From Virgibacillus_F necropolis_A (lineage in GTDB: Bacteria > Bacillota > Bacilli > Bacillales > Amphibacillaceae), in contig NZ_CP084992.1 in assembly GCF_044793635.1 (NCBI RefSeq), forward strand, positions 3,472,001-3,536,000: 64,000 nucleotides of DNA, written 5' to 3'. Below the pieces are notes generated by a model. It saw nothing but the letters and a program-made list of their open reading frames with translations, was not told the DNA's origin and ran no database searches. Positions 26,520-34,616 of the stretch are shown here, piece by piece. Every line of letters starts with the position of its first letter. The stretch's first letter is position 1. The position numbers were made by a program, and so were the translations under genes.

Positions 26520-26881
26520 GCAAACCACCTTAATTTTAGATTTTAGATTATTTTAATAAAGTGAAGGAGTGGTACTTTTATGAAAATTCAGAGTAAAAGT
26601 AATTCAAAATACTAAATGAGGATTTATTTATTCAACAAAAGCGCCGTTTTCAGAAAGAAAGATTCCATCACTTTCAGGCGTTAATGTGTTTATAGCAGTA
26701 CTTGACGTGCGTACGATTGTTGAACAATTCATACTGAGGAAAATATGTGCTTTTTAGAAAGAAAAACACGCACAAGTAATTCAGAACACCTTCTTAGTTT
26801 AGAAGAAACGTAGTTTAATATATTACATCACTGTTTTTCCTCCTTTAATTGCTTGTAGTAATGGATTAAGGTTACTTAATT
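26520..26881. other. Gap between DUF1538 operon and recombinase gene
   Basis: The region is AT-rich and must hold the DUF1538 promoter, which reads leftwards. A degenerate GCGCCGTTTTC motif near 26640 resembles the GGGCGC hairpins elsewhere. Short imperfect repeats (AAAAGTAATTCA at about 26594 and CAAGTAATTCAG at 26774) occur. I see no gene. Confidence 0.4.
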
Positions 26882-27442
26882 TCATAGGTTTACATCAATT
26901 TCTGTTCTAATTTTTTCATCTTTAGAAATTCCAAGGTATTTACGCGTTTCAGAAGGAGTTGAATGATTAAAGTGTTTCTGAAGAAGTGAGATGGCAACAC
27001 CTCGTTTATAGGCATGTAGCCCAAAAGTTTTGCGCATAGAGTTAGTCCCAATGTTTCCCTCTATGTTAACGGCTTTAGCGGCATGATGAATAATACGGTA
27101 AGCTTGTTGGCGAGTGATTGGTTTTTGGCTATTAGAGGACTGAAATAAATAGTCTTCGCTGTTCAAATGACTGGATTGGATGTAGTGTAAAATGGCTTTT
27201 TTTACTTTTTGATTGAGATACACTTCCTTATTAGATTCTTTATAAGGAAGCAAGCAGAAATCCTTTATTTGGTCTTCTTTTTCCAAAACATCTCCAACCA
27301 TTAAATCCAACATTTCCGTGATCTTTAAGCCAGTATTTATACCAAAGACAAAGAGGACATAGTCTCGTTCTGAACGTTTTTTTAAATATCTTTTCATAGA
27401 ATTGATTTGTTTTACATCTTTTAAAGCCACTACATATTCCAT
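26882..27442 (-). CDS. Tyrosine recombinase catalytic domain with altered active site
   Basis: This 186-residue protein is a stand-alone tyrosine recombinase catalytic domain without the N-terminal core-binding domain, a known short Bacillus type. The usual motifs are recognisable but changed. The first catalytic arginine, in GLRxSE, is lysine (NTGLKITEM). The HxxR motif reads TNSMRKTFG, keeping the arginine but replacing histidine with asparagine. The later histidine (FNHSTPS) and the nucleophile tyrosine (ETRKYLGIS) are present. Loss of two residues suggests weak or absent recombination, although the frame is intact, so a DNA-binding role is possible. No attachment sites or phage genes accompany it. 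Confidence 0.78.
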   Translation of the reverse strand: MEYVVALKDVKQINSMKRYLKKRSERDYVLFVFGINTGLKITEMLDLMVGDVLEKEDQIKDFCLLPYKESNKEVYLNQKVKKAILHYIQSSHLNSEDYLFQSSNSQKPITRQQAYRIIHHAAKAVNIEGNIGTNSMRKTFGLHAYKRGVAISLLQKHFNHSTPSETRKYLGISKDEKIRTEIDVNL

Positions 27443-27711
27443 ATGATTGTTCTCCTTAATCTATGTTACTTAATACTATTCTAAAACCTTATTGTGTAAC
27501 ATGCAAATTTTTTGCTTGGATTACTGTGTATAACATTATGGTCTAGAAAATTATGATTAACCGGGAACTCATTTTTTTAGTAGTACCCAGTTTTGGAGTA
27601 ATTAACTAAACCATTTGTACATCAACCCCACTTGGAGAAAATAAGTAGCTATAAATTTCATTTTTGTATTATAATAAAAAAGTAACGGAAATAGTAGAGG
27701 AGACAACTTTA

Positions 27712-27885
27712 ATGTCTAACGAAAAGAAATTAAGTATGCAAGAGAAGATCCAGCAGCATCTGGAAAAGAAAAAACAAGCGCAAAGTAATAACAAAAATAA
27801 AACCAACATGAGTGGTTCCATGCCACACATGAAAAGTCAACAAACGAAGAAGCCTAGTAATAATCGTCGGAAAATGGGTAGCTAA
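27712..27885 (+). CDS. Small basic hydrophilic protein, unknown function
   Basis: The 57-residue product MSNEKKLSMQEKIQQHLEKK continues with Gln/Asn/Lys-rich sequence and ends NNRRKMGS. ATG 27712 follows GAGGAG by nine bases; the longer frame from 27664 starts inside the promoter. A TATAAT-like box (27669) stands about 40 bp upstream. I recall similar short proteins annotated as hypothetical in other Bacillaceae, but know no function. A clear terminator follows, so it is a genuine single-gene unit. Confidence 0.65.
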   Translation: MSNEKKLSMQEKIQQHLEKKKQAQSNNKNKTNMSGSMPHMKSQQTKKPSNNRRKMGS

Positions 27886-27908
27886 TCTTGGTTAATATTT
27901 TGATTCCC

Positions 27909-27961
27909 CAAAAAAATAACCACCCATATGCCTAACAGGCAATTGAGGTGATTATTTTTTC
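27909..27961 (+). terminator. Terminator after the small basic protein gene
   Basis: AAAAAAATAACCACC pairs with GGTGATTATTTTTT; an inner GCCTAACAGGC hairpin sits in the loop. Confidence 0.75.
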
Positions 27962-28088
27962 ATTCTTTATTTTGAGTCGCCCTCTTGAAGGGCTATTGTA
28001 CTCAGGCTGAATGGTGTTAGTGCACCGTTCAGTCTTTATTAATGTATTTTTGGGAATTGTTAAACATTTAGCTTAACTTTTATATTAT

Positions 28089-28292
28089 ATGTATCCGAGG
28101 ATACATAGTTTACTTGTATGGGCAGAAAATAACAATGAGATAGAGAAGGTTTGTCTTGAGGTGATGGAAGACAATAAAGGGGCAATCAAGTTATATAAAG
28201 ACAATGGATTTACAGAAGAAGGAAGAAAAGTAAAAGGTGTTAAGTTGAAAAATGGTTATCAGGATTTGGTTCTGATGGCTAAATTTTTTTAA
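28089..28292 (+). pseudogene. GNAT acetyltransferase, C-terminal fragment
   Basis: From LLVWAENNNEIEKVCLEVME through DNKGAIKLYKDNGFTEEGRK this is the C-terminal third of a GNAT N-acetyltransferase, including the acetyl-CoA-side helix and the LYxxxGF motif. The acetyl-CoA-binding R/QxxGxG/A loop and everything before it are missing, and the upstream sequence does not encode them in any frame. The apparent ATG sits in a small palindrome (ATGTATCCGAGGATACAT) without a ribosome binding site. I read it as a 5'-truncated remnant. Confidence 0.75.
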
Positions 28293-28529
28293 TTAAATAG
28301 TGTACACTTCCTCACTATTATAATCGAAATCAGACAAGCATTTGGTGGCATTTAATCCATTGTTTTTTCCAAAATTACTCCCATCATACGACACCAAACT
28401 GCCATAAAGTTACGATTTTAAAAGTAAAGAGGATTCATCAAGATTTAATTCTTCATTCATTTATAGTAAACTGTAAATTACCCAATTTACATATGCTTGG
28501 GATAGGTTGTAAGCAAAGGAGAACTAGTC

Positions 28530-29708
28530 ATGGAAATAGGAATTGATAAAATAGGTTTCTACATACCTCATATATATGTTGATATGAATAAATTAGCAGA
28601 GAGCAGAAATATTGATCCTGAAAAATTTACAATCGGTATTGGACAGGAGAAAATGGCAGTACCTCCAATCACGCAGGATCCGGTTACGCTGGCAGCAAAT
28701 GCGGCGCTTGAAATTTTAGACGAAAAAGATAAAAAGGAAATTGACTTTGTTATATTCGGAACAGAGACAGGCATCGATAGCTCCAAATCGGCAGCAGTTT
28801 ACGTTCATGATTTGTTGGGGTTAAACCCATATGCTAGAGCTATTGAAGTAAAGCAGGCATGTTATGGAGCGACTGCTGGTATTCAAATGGCAAAAGGGCA
28901 TGTTGCATTAAACCCGGAAAGCAAGGTATTGGTTCTGGGGTCCGATATTGCGAGATATGGCTTGAATACTTCAGGGGAAGCAACGCAAGGCGCAGGCGCG
29001 GTTGCGATTGTGATTAGTGCAGATCCTAGCATCATGGTATTGGAAGACGAAAGTGTTTATTTCACCACTGACATTATGGATTTCTGGCGTCCGGTGTATT
29101 CTGACAAAGCGTTTGTGGACGGAAAATTATCAAATGAACAATACATTGCATTCTTTTCAAAAGTCTGGGAGCAGTACAAAACGAAGACAGGTTTAGAGTT
29201 GAAAGATTTTGAAGCAATCTGCTACCACTTGCCATATACAAAGATGGGACTTAAAGCATTACGTACGGTTCTGGAAGAAGGAACGGAAGATGTGAAGGAC
29301 CGGCTACAGAAAAACTATAAAATCAGTGCAAGATACAATAGAAATGTTGGGAATATTTATACCGGGTCGTTGTATTTAAGTTTCCTATCTCTACTTGCAC
29401 GTAAAGAGGATATGGATGCAGGTTCACGAATTGGACTATTCAGCTATGGTTCTGGGGCAGTAGGGGAGTTCTTTACTGGTTTACTACAACCAGATTATCG
29501 GGAACATTTACACGTTGAAAATCATATCAAACTATTTTCTGCACGAAAGGAAATTACTGTTGCTGAGTATGAACAGATTTTCCAGGAAACACTTCCAACT
29601 GATGGCTCAACAGTGGAATTGGATATAGATCGTGATCCTGCAACGATTTGTTTAGCGGGTATGGCAGATAATAAACGGCAGTATGTGAATAAAGCGGAAA
29701 ATATGTAG
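28530..29708 (+). CDS. mvaS: Hydroxymethylglutaryl-CoA synthase
   Basis: The 392-residue enzyme has the thiolase fold and the exact catalytic triad numbering of bacterial MvaS: Glu79 in FGTETGID, Cys111 in VKQACYGAT and His233 in CYHLPYTK. It condenses acetyl-CoA with acetoacetyl-CoA to HMG-CoA, the first committed step of the mevalonate isoprenoid route. AAAGGAG precedes the ATG. No mvaA, mvaK or thiolase gene lies in this window, so whether a whole mevalonate pathway exists cannot be judged; most Bacillus species use the MEP route instead. Confidence 0.95.
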   Translation: MEIGIDKIGFYIPHIYVDMNKLAESRNIDPEKFTIGIGQEKMAVPPITQDPVTLAANAALEILDEKDKKEIDFVIFGTETGIDSSKSAAVYVHDLLGLNPYARAIEVKQACYGATAGIQMAKGHVALNPESKVLVLGSDIARYGLNTSGEATQGAGAVAIVISADPSIMVLEDESVYFTTDIMDFWRPVYSDKAFVDGKLSNEQYIAFFSKVWEQYKTKTGLELKDFEAICYHLPYTKMGLKALRTVLEEGTEDVKDRLQKNYKISARYNRNVGNIYTGSLYLSFLSLLARKEDMDAGSRIGLFSYGSGAVGEFFTGLLQPDYREHLHVENHIKLFSARKEITVAEYEQIFQETLPTDGSTVELDIDRDPATICLAGMADNKRQYVNKAENM

Positions 29709-29781
29709 CACTTGTGAAAGGCATTGTTGATTTACTAAGTACTTCACTTATGGTAGAGAAAATATAAAATCACATTATATT

Positions 29782-29822
29782 TAGCGTACTAAATCGCACA
29801 AGATTTAGTACGCTATTTTTTA
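29782..29822. terminator. Terminator after mvaS
   Basis: TAGCGTACTAAATC and GATTTAGTACGCTA are exact complements around GCACAA, followed by TTTTTTATTG. Confidence 0.85.
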
Positions 29823-30145
29823 TTGACACACCAGCTTTTAAATGAATAATTATCATTTGAAATAACACCATAAATAGCAAAATGACAATATTTATTGTCA
29901 ATGCCATAAAAGTAGTGCTAAAACGATTTATAATTACTATGCCAAAATACCTGCTGATATAAAAGTCGATTTACAGTTTGTTGTACAGATAAAAGTATAT
30001 TTTGAAAGAAATACAGTCTTAAATAATAACCCTTAATTAACTGGGTATTTTGAATATTTATGTTAAAATATACAGAGATTGTGAACGATTACAGATTACA
30101 TTTAAACTAATGTAGCAGGATTGTGGAAGAAGGGAGGAAGATTCT
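29823..30145. other. Gap upstream of the small membrane protein
   Basis: AT-rich sequence with AATGACAATATTTATTGTCAAT (a short palindrome near 29880-29905; first 20 bases counted) and TGAATAATTATCATTTG at 29841, which half-matches a Fur box. No gene seen. The promoter of the next gene probably lies around 30062 (TTAAAATATAC). Confidence 0.3.
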
Positions 30146-30391
30146 TTGAAAGTATTACGAAAATTAAATTTAATTATTGCGATAGGAGTATTGAGTACAA
30201 GTTTTTACCATTTTTTTATTGATAGTATCGACTTTTCGATGAATATAATCTCTTCGTTTCTAGCTTTAATGTATTTACTATTCGGGATAGAAAAGGTTAA
30301 AGAAAAAGACGGTGACAAGAAACTCGGCTATGCCTACTTAATTGTTGCATTGGTCTTTTTTACGGGACTGATATTGGTTTTCTTCAGCTAA
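30146..30391 (+). CDS. Small membrane protein, DUF3953/YczI-like
   Basis: The 81-residue product has three predicted helices (about 8-22, 32-48 and 60-80) separated by short loops, with a basic start MKVLRKLN and the middle loop GIEKVKEKDGDKKLG. Size and layout resemble B. subtilis YczI (DUF3953), function unknown. The start appears to be TTG or similar after AGGGAGGAAGATTC. It is followed by about 250 bp without a gene before the lipoprotein. Confidence 0.6.
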   Translation: MKVLRKLNLIIAIGVLSTSFYHFFIDSIDFSMNIISSFLALMYLLFGIEKVKEKDGDKKLGYAYLIVALVFFTGLILVFFS

Positions 30392-30648
30392 CTTGGTGCA
30401 AAAGTTGTGGAAGAACATTGTACGAAACATCTTTTTCTTATTGTACTATCGCAGCAGGATAGTTGAATAAGGGTTGTATTAAAAGGGGGTTGGACTAGCG
30501 AAAACAATACCTAATATCATCGATAGTACCGCCGACGGAATATTTTAAAAAGGGAAATTTTGTGAAAATATGAAATATGTATGAATATTATATTTTTTTA
30601 AAACTTATTAACGTAATTCATCGTATTACTTAAAAAGGGGGATTTTAT

Positions 30649-31173
30649 ATGAAAAAACAAACGTATAAATTATTTGTAATCGCTTTATTCGCTTCACTTC
30701 TTTTATTGACATCTGGTTGCACAGGAAATCCAGAGCAGGAAACTCAGGATGAAAATATAGAGACAATTGAATCCGTATTACAGAAAGCTCTTACAGGACC
30801 AAATGATGAATTGAAGAAAATATTTAATAATGAGGAAGTGGAAGACTTAGTACAATATGATATAGACCATTTTGAAGAATATTTTGCAACTGAAACATCC
30901 TATGTGGAATTTGTAAGTCAAAATAATGGTTCTGGAATACTGATTCAAGCAATGAAATATGATTACAACTTTAAAGTAAAAAATATCGAATATGAGAAAA
31001 CAGAATCTGAAGAGATAATTTATGATTTCACCGTAGAATTGCAGTACCAAAAAGAAGGAAGCGAAAAATCAGAAATTGAAACAGTAACTGGACAAGCAAA
31101 TTTAAATGAAGAACATAAAATAGAAGTTATGGAAATACGTATAGGTGAATTTTTGGCTTCCTTAGTTAATTAA
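30649..31173 (+). CDS. Lipoprotein of unknown function
   Basis: A lipoprotein signal is clear: MKKQTYKLFVIALFASLLLL then the lipobox LTSGC, with Cys24 the lipidated residue. The mature 150 residues start with an acidic linker (PEQETQDENIE) and form an alpha-beta domain with VEFVSQNNGSGILIQAMKYD, reminiscent of DUF4878/NTF2-like lipoproteins, though I do not claim the family. AAAAAGGGGGA precedes the ATG. The neighbours give no functional clue. Confidence 0.75.
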   Translation: MKKQTYKLFVIALFASLLLLTSGCTGNPEQETQDENIETIESVLQKALTGPNDELKKIFNNEEVEDLVQYDIDHFEEYFATETSYVEFVSQNNGSGILIQAMKYDYNFKVKNIEYEKTESEEIIYDFTVELQYQKEGSEKSEIETVTGQANLNEEHKIEVMEIRIGEFLASLVN

Positions 31174-31189
31174 ATGGTGCAAGAGTTGA

Positions 31190-31224
31190 ACAAGGCGATA
31201 ATCAATTTGATCGTCTTTATTAAA
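31190..31224 (+). terminator. Terminator after the lipoprotein gene
   Basis: AAGGCGAT pairs with ATCGTCTT (one G-T pair) across AATCAATTTG, followed by TATTAAAAATT; modest strength. Confidence 0.5.
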
Positions 31225-31345
31225 AATTGTTCGGAATATTATGTTAAATTAAATTAAAAGGATCTTGAGCTAACACAGCAGGTTTCTTTAAGAAGAAAAG
31301 TAGTAGGTGAATAAAATGGAAATGTGAAAGGTGTTGTGACTAAAT

Positions 31346-31561
31346 ATGAACGATAATGTAATATGTCCTGAATGCAGCAATGAGCTGAAGCAGGGGTATA
31401 TTTTTTCTCCTCGCAGAATTTGTTGGTCAGAGTCGGCTGATTCAATCTTCGCTGATTTTGGAAGTGAAGAGGTATTAATAAATGATGCTTTTTTAAAAAT
31501 AAGTAAAACCCCAGCTTTTAGATGTGAAAAATGTAATTTAGTTATTTTTAAACACAAATAA
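31346..31561 (+). CDS. Small zinc-ribbon protein (DUF6487/PF20097-like)
   Basis: The 71-residue product has two CxxC knuckles, CPECSNEL at residues 8-11 and CEKCN near residue 60, which would bind one zinc ion. Between them lie IFSPRRICWSE and a short variable loop. This arrangement matches a family of small Firmicute proteins (PF20097) without known function. AAAGGTGTTGTG precedes the ATG. Confidence 0.7.
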   Translation: MNDNVICPECSNELKQGYIFSPRRICWSESADSIFADFGSEEVLINDAFLKISKTPAFRCEKCNLVIFKHK

Positions 31562-32102
31562 GTTATTAATATAAACAAAGTAGTCTTATAAATACTCAAC
31601 TATTTAGACAATCGGGCGCTTTTCTTTAATAAGAAGGCTTCTTTTGGTATGAGTCAGATTCTAGAAAAATACATTTATGGGATTGGATTAAGTTAAAGTG
31701 TAAAAGAGATTGTGAAGGTTCTACTTAAACTATATGGTGCTATAGTTCAACAAGCATTCTCTAGTTTAAAGTTAACAATATTAACGTGATGTAGCGTTTA
31801 TTAATGATTTAATCCCATAATTTTTTAATTTGTTATTTACGGTCTTGAAGTGTTGTAATGTGTTATTTTGTTTTAGTACTTCAAAACTGACTCTGTTAAA
31901 GTTTGATCCAGGCGTTTTATTTATACCAATATTTTTAGATAAGCACTTTTTTATTTGAATCCTTTTCCTAAACTCTTAAGAGTTAGCTTCACTATCTTGA
32001 ATATTAATTTCATCTTGTGTAATTCTAAGTTGTATAAAATACAGTATAACCATTCAGTAGGATATGGTATAAAGGGAATATGATTGTGAGGATGATAACA
32101 AT
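31562..32102. other. 540-bp gap with a GGGCGC motif and a possible short peptide frame
   Basis: GGGCGCTTTTCTTTAATAAG at 31614 is a member of the dispersed GGGCGC family. On the minus strand, 31951-32013 encodes a 20-residue amphipathic cationic peptide starting MKLIFKIVKLTLKSLGK, without a convincing ribosome binding site. The plus-strand promoter of the next gene probably lies near 32060. Nothing else is recognisable. Confidence 0.35.
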
Positions 32103-33578
32103 ATGAAGCAAAACCCAAAGTCGCTAAAACCTGTAATTCTGCTGAACATTGACTCATTGATGCCCGAACCATTGGAAGTAGCTATCCAAACCGGACAAGC
32201 TCCTGCTTTACAATATTTGATGGAAAATGGCAATTATATTCCAAATATGGTGACTTCATTTCCGACAATGTCCGTAACGATTGACAGCAGTCTTTTGACA
32301 GGTTCATATGCGGACAAACACCATATACCTGGTTTAAACTGGTTTGATGATTCCCGAAAAGAAATTATTAACTACGGGACGGGTTTCCGGGAAACGTTTA
32401 GGTTGGGGATGCGGCGTTCTATCCATAACATGATCTACCGACTGAATAATGAACATATGAGCAGTGAAGTCACTACAATCTATGAAGAATTAGCTGACAG
32501 AGGGATAGCCTCAGCGTCCATTAATTCCTTCGTCTATCGCGGAAACACACCGCAACGTTTACGTGTACCACGGTTATTCACTACACTGACCCGATTTAAA
32601 AATGGTGAGTGGACAACTGAAGCAACAAATATTTTCTCTTTGGGGACTTTTTCCAAATTAAGACCATGGGGAGTCGCAACGCAAATAGCTGCCGGAAATT
32701 ATAAATTTACAGCTCGGGAGCTCAGGTATTTAATTCGTAAGAACAAACTTCCGGGTTTTACTTTTTGTGTATTTCAGGATTTGGATGCCCGAATTCACTT
32801 AAAAGGACCGATGGATATCAAAGGGATCACCAAGATTGACAAGGAAATTCAAAAAGTATTGAACTTGTACCCTAGCTGGGAGGAGGCACTCAATCGAAAT
32901 GTATGGCTGGTGATGGGTGATAACGGTCACTCACCAACAGGAAAAAGGTACCGTGACTTTACCATTGATTTACGCAAAACATTGAAAAAATATCGTATCT
33001 CCCGATTAGAACGTTCTGTATCTAAGAAAGATCAGCTCGTCCTTTGTGTAAACCAGCGTATGGCATATATTTATGTATTGGATGAACAGCTTCCACTGTC
33101 TGCAGTTGTCGAAAAGCTCAAAAATGATCAACGGATCGATATCATAGCCTGGAAGAACGGAGACCTTATTCATGTTGAATCCGGTATGAGAAAAGGTTCA
33201 TTGCACTATCGTCCAGGCGGGGAATATAAGGATGTGTATGATCAAACATGGAGTATGGAAGGGAATCCAGAGCTTCTGGATTTGAACCTGACAAATGAAA
33301 AAGTGTTGTCCTATGGTGATTACCCTGATGCATTAATTCGGTTACATAGTGTTTTGCACTCTCACTCGGGGCGTTTCATTGTCGTTAATGCTAAACCAGG
33401 TTGTGAATTTAAAGCGCAAGCTACACCATCCCACCTTTCTGGTGCAGCACACGGTTCCTTACACAAACAAGAATCTTTTGTACCACTGATGATTGCTGGA
33501 ACCTCCGAGAAACCAATATTTACACGTGTTGTGGATTTGAAAGAGTTTATAATTCGGTTGATTCAATATCAAGGGTGA
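32103..33578 (+). CDS. Alkaline phosphatase-superfamily phosphodiesterase (nucleotide pyrophosphatase type)
   Basis: This 491-residue protein has the type I phosphodiesterase layout: metal aspartate in LLNIDSLMPE (Asp17), the nucleophile threonine probably in SFPTMSVTIDSSLLTG, metal ligands in CVFQDLDARIH and VMGDNGHSP, and a final histidine in AAHGSLH. It has no signal peptide, so it acts in the cytoplasm. Members hydrolyse phosphodiester or pyrophosphate bonds of nucleotides, phospholipid headgroups or phosphonates; the substrate is unknown. GAGGATGA lies before the ATG. A mobile-element copy begins about 135 bp downstream. Confidence 0.82.
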   Translation: MKQNPKSLKPVILLNIDSLMPEPLEVAIQTGQAPALQYLMENGNYIPNMVTSFPTMSVTIDSSLLTGSYADKHHIPGLNWFDDSRKEIINYGTGFRETFRLGMRRSIHNMIYRLNNEHMSSEVTTIYEELADRGIASASINSFVYRGNTPQRLRVPRLFTTLTRFKNGEWTTEATNIFSLGTFSKLRPWGVATQIAAGNYKFTARELRYLIRKNKLPGFTFCVFQDLDARIHLKGPMDIKGITKIDKEIQKVLNLYPSWEEALNRNVWLVMGDNGHSPTGKRYRDFTIDLRKTLKKYRISRLERSVSKKDQLVLCVNQRMAYIYVLDEQLPLSAVVEKLKNDQRIDIIAWKNGDLIHVESGMRKGSLHYRPGGEYKDVYDQTWSMEGNPELLDLNLTNEKVLSYGDYPDALIRLHSVLHSHSGRFIVVNAKPGCEFKAQATPSHLSGAAHGSLHKQESFVPLMIAGTSEKPIFTRVVDLKEFIIRLIQYQG

Positions 33579-33712
33579 TTTGCGTATAAACATGCCTGGC
33601 CCAGTTTATGTAGGGATGACAATAATAAATAACGGATCTGTCGGGTCTATGTGCTGTTGTATTTGATATTTGATTGTAGAATGGTTGAGTAGCCCCATCT
33701 ATCTTTAATAAT

Positions 33713-34248
33713 GGCTGTTTTCGTAAAGATTGTTGCTTATGGAAGAATAGATATAGACTGTGACGTAACTAAGGTTTATTTCCAATGACATGTGCTACTG
33801 CTGCCGTCCAGGATCGCTCCGGGTGGATGCTTTCCACGGGCACGGCCCTCATCATCTTCCACTCTGCGGGGTCTTCGGACACGTGCTGTTCCCGCAGGAG
33901 TCACCGCCCGGAACGATGCTGGACTGGTAAAGCTATTTACGTATGAATTCTTTGTCATTTCTTCCAACTAATGCATTCTATTATTGGCAAAAATTATACC
34001 AGCAGCCCGTATACACGTAGACTCCTGCGGGAGGAAAGGCATCGGTGAGACTACGTAGTGCGATAGCACAAGGAGGCTCACCAGCCGCCCGCGGAAAGCG
34101 AAGTGTATACGGGCTGCGGCTGCCTATGTAACTTGTTTCCGTTACCAGTAATACAGAGAAGTTACGTCACAGTTTATATCAACTATGAAGATGAAAAAGC
34201 AACAATGCGTATGAAGATGAAAAAGCAACAATGCGTACGAAAAGGGCC
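33713..34248. mobile_element. MITE-like element, copy 3 (536 bp) with 8-bp target duplication
   Basis: Left terminus GGCTGTTTTCGTAAAG; right terminus, inverted, GGCCCTTTTCGTACGCATTG. The flanks carry an exact 8-bp duplication TTAATAAT (33705-33712 and 34249-34256). It holds both internal modules in the orientation of copy 2: GC-rich (GGGGTCTTCGGACACGTG) then the palindrome ending GTGTATACGGGCTGC. The right terminus contains a perfect 26-bp tandem duplication (34185-34210 and 34211-34236). The element lies 55 bp upstream of the Mistic start codon. Confidence 0.88.
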
Positions 34249-34302
34249 TTAATAATTGAAAAAGGAATGCTTTTCTTTTTCTTTACAAATTGGGTGATAC
34301 AA

Positions 34303-34551
34303 ATGAAGGCAAACGAAAATGATTATAAAAAATATAGTGATGCCATTGATCAGATACAGCAGGGAAACGATGCAATGATCGATTTATTTAATGAAATGGA
34401 AGGCGATCGTGAGCTTATTAGTTTCGACGATAAAGTAGTTGATCAGATAGAAAAAGCTAAAGTTAAATTTGGTAATGATGCAGTCAATGAGAAAATCAAT
34501 ACGGTTGTTCGCGAAATGCTTTCCTGGCTTGATTTGGAAGATGTTGATTGA
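34303..34551 (+). CDS. mstX: Mistic-like membrane-associating protein
   Basis: The 82-residue product matches B. subtilis Mistic (MstX) over its length: YSDAIDQIQQGNDAMIDLFN against the second Mistic helix, then SFDDKVVDQIEKAKVKFGND and NEKINTVVREMLSWL near the end. Mistic is acidic yet associates with membranes and in B. subtilis is cotranscribed with the potassium channel gene yugO. It corresponds to the short natural forms lacking the first 25 residues. ATG 34303 follows GGGTGA; the longer frame begins inside the mobile element. No yugO follows: the next gene converges. A terminator lies directly downstream. Confidence 0.8.
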   Translation: MKANENDYKKYSDAIDQIQQGNDAMIDLFNEMEGDRELISFDDKVVDQIEKAKVKFGNDAVNEKINTVVREMLSWLDLEDVD

Positions 34552-34581
34552 TTAAAGACAATGAAAAGAAGGATATCTAAA

Positions 34582-34616
34582 AATTAGGCTATCAAAAATT
34601 GATAGCCTATTATTAT
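34582..34616. terminator. Bidirectional terminator between mstX and the ABC pair
   Basis: AGGCTATCAA and TTGATAGCCT are exact complements around AAA, flanked by A- and T-rich sequence; serves both converging genes. Confidence 0.8.

Noticed and set aside
33776..33967. 63-codon minus-strand open frame
   Set aside because: It is inside mobile-element copy 3 and is the same incidental frame (TSPASFRAVTPAG) seen in copy 1; it is interrupted in the other copies.
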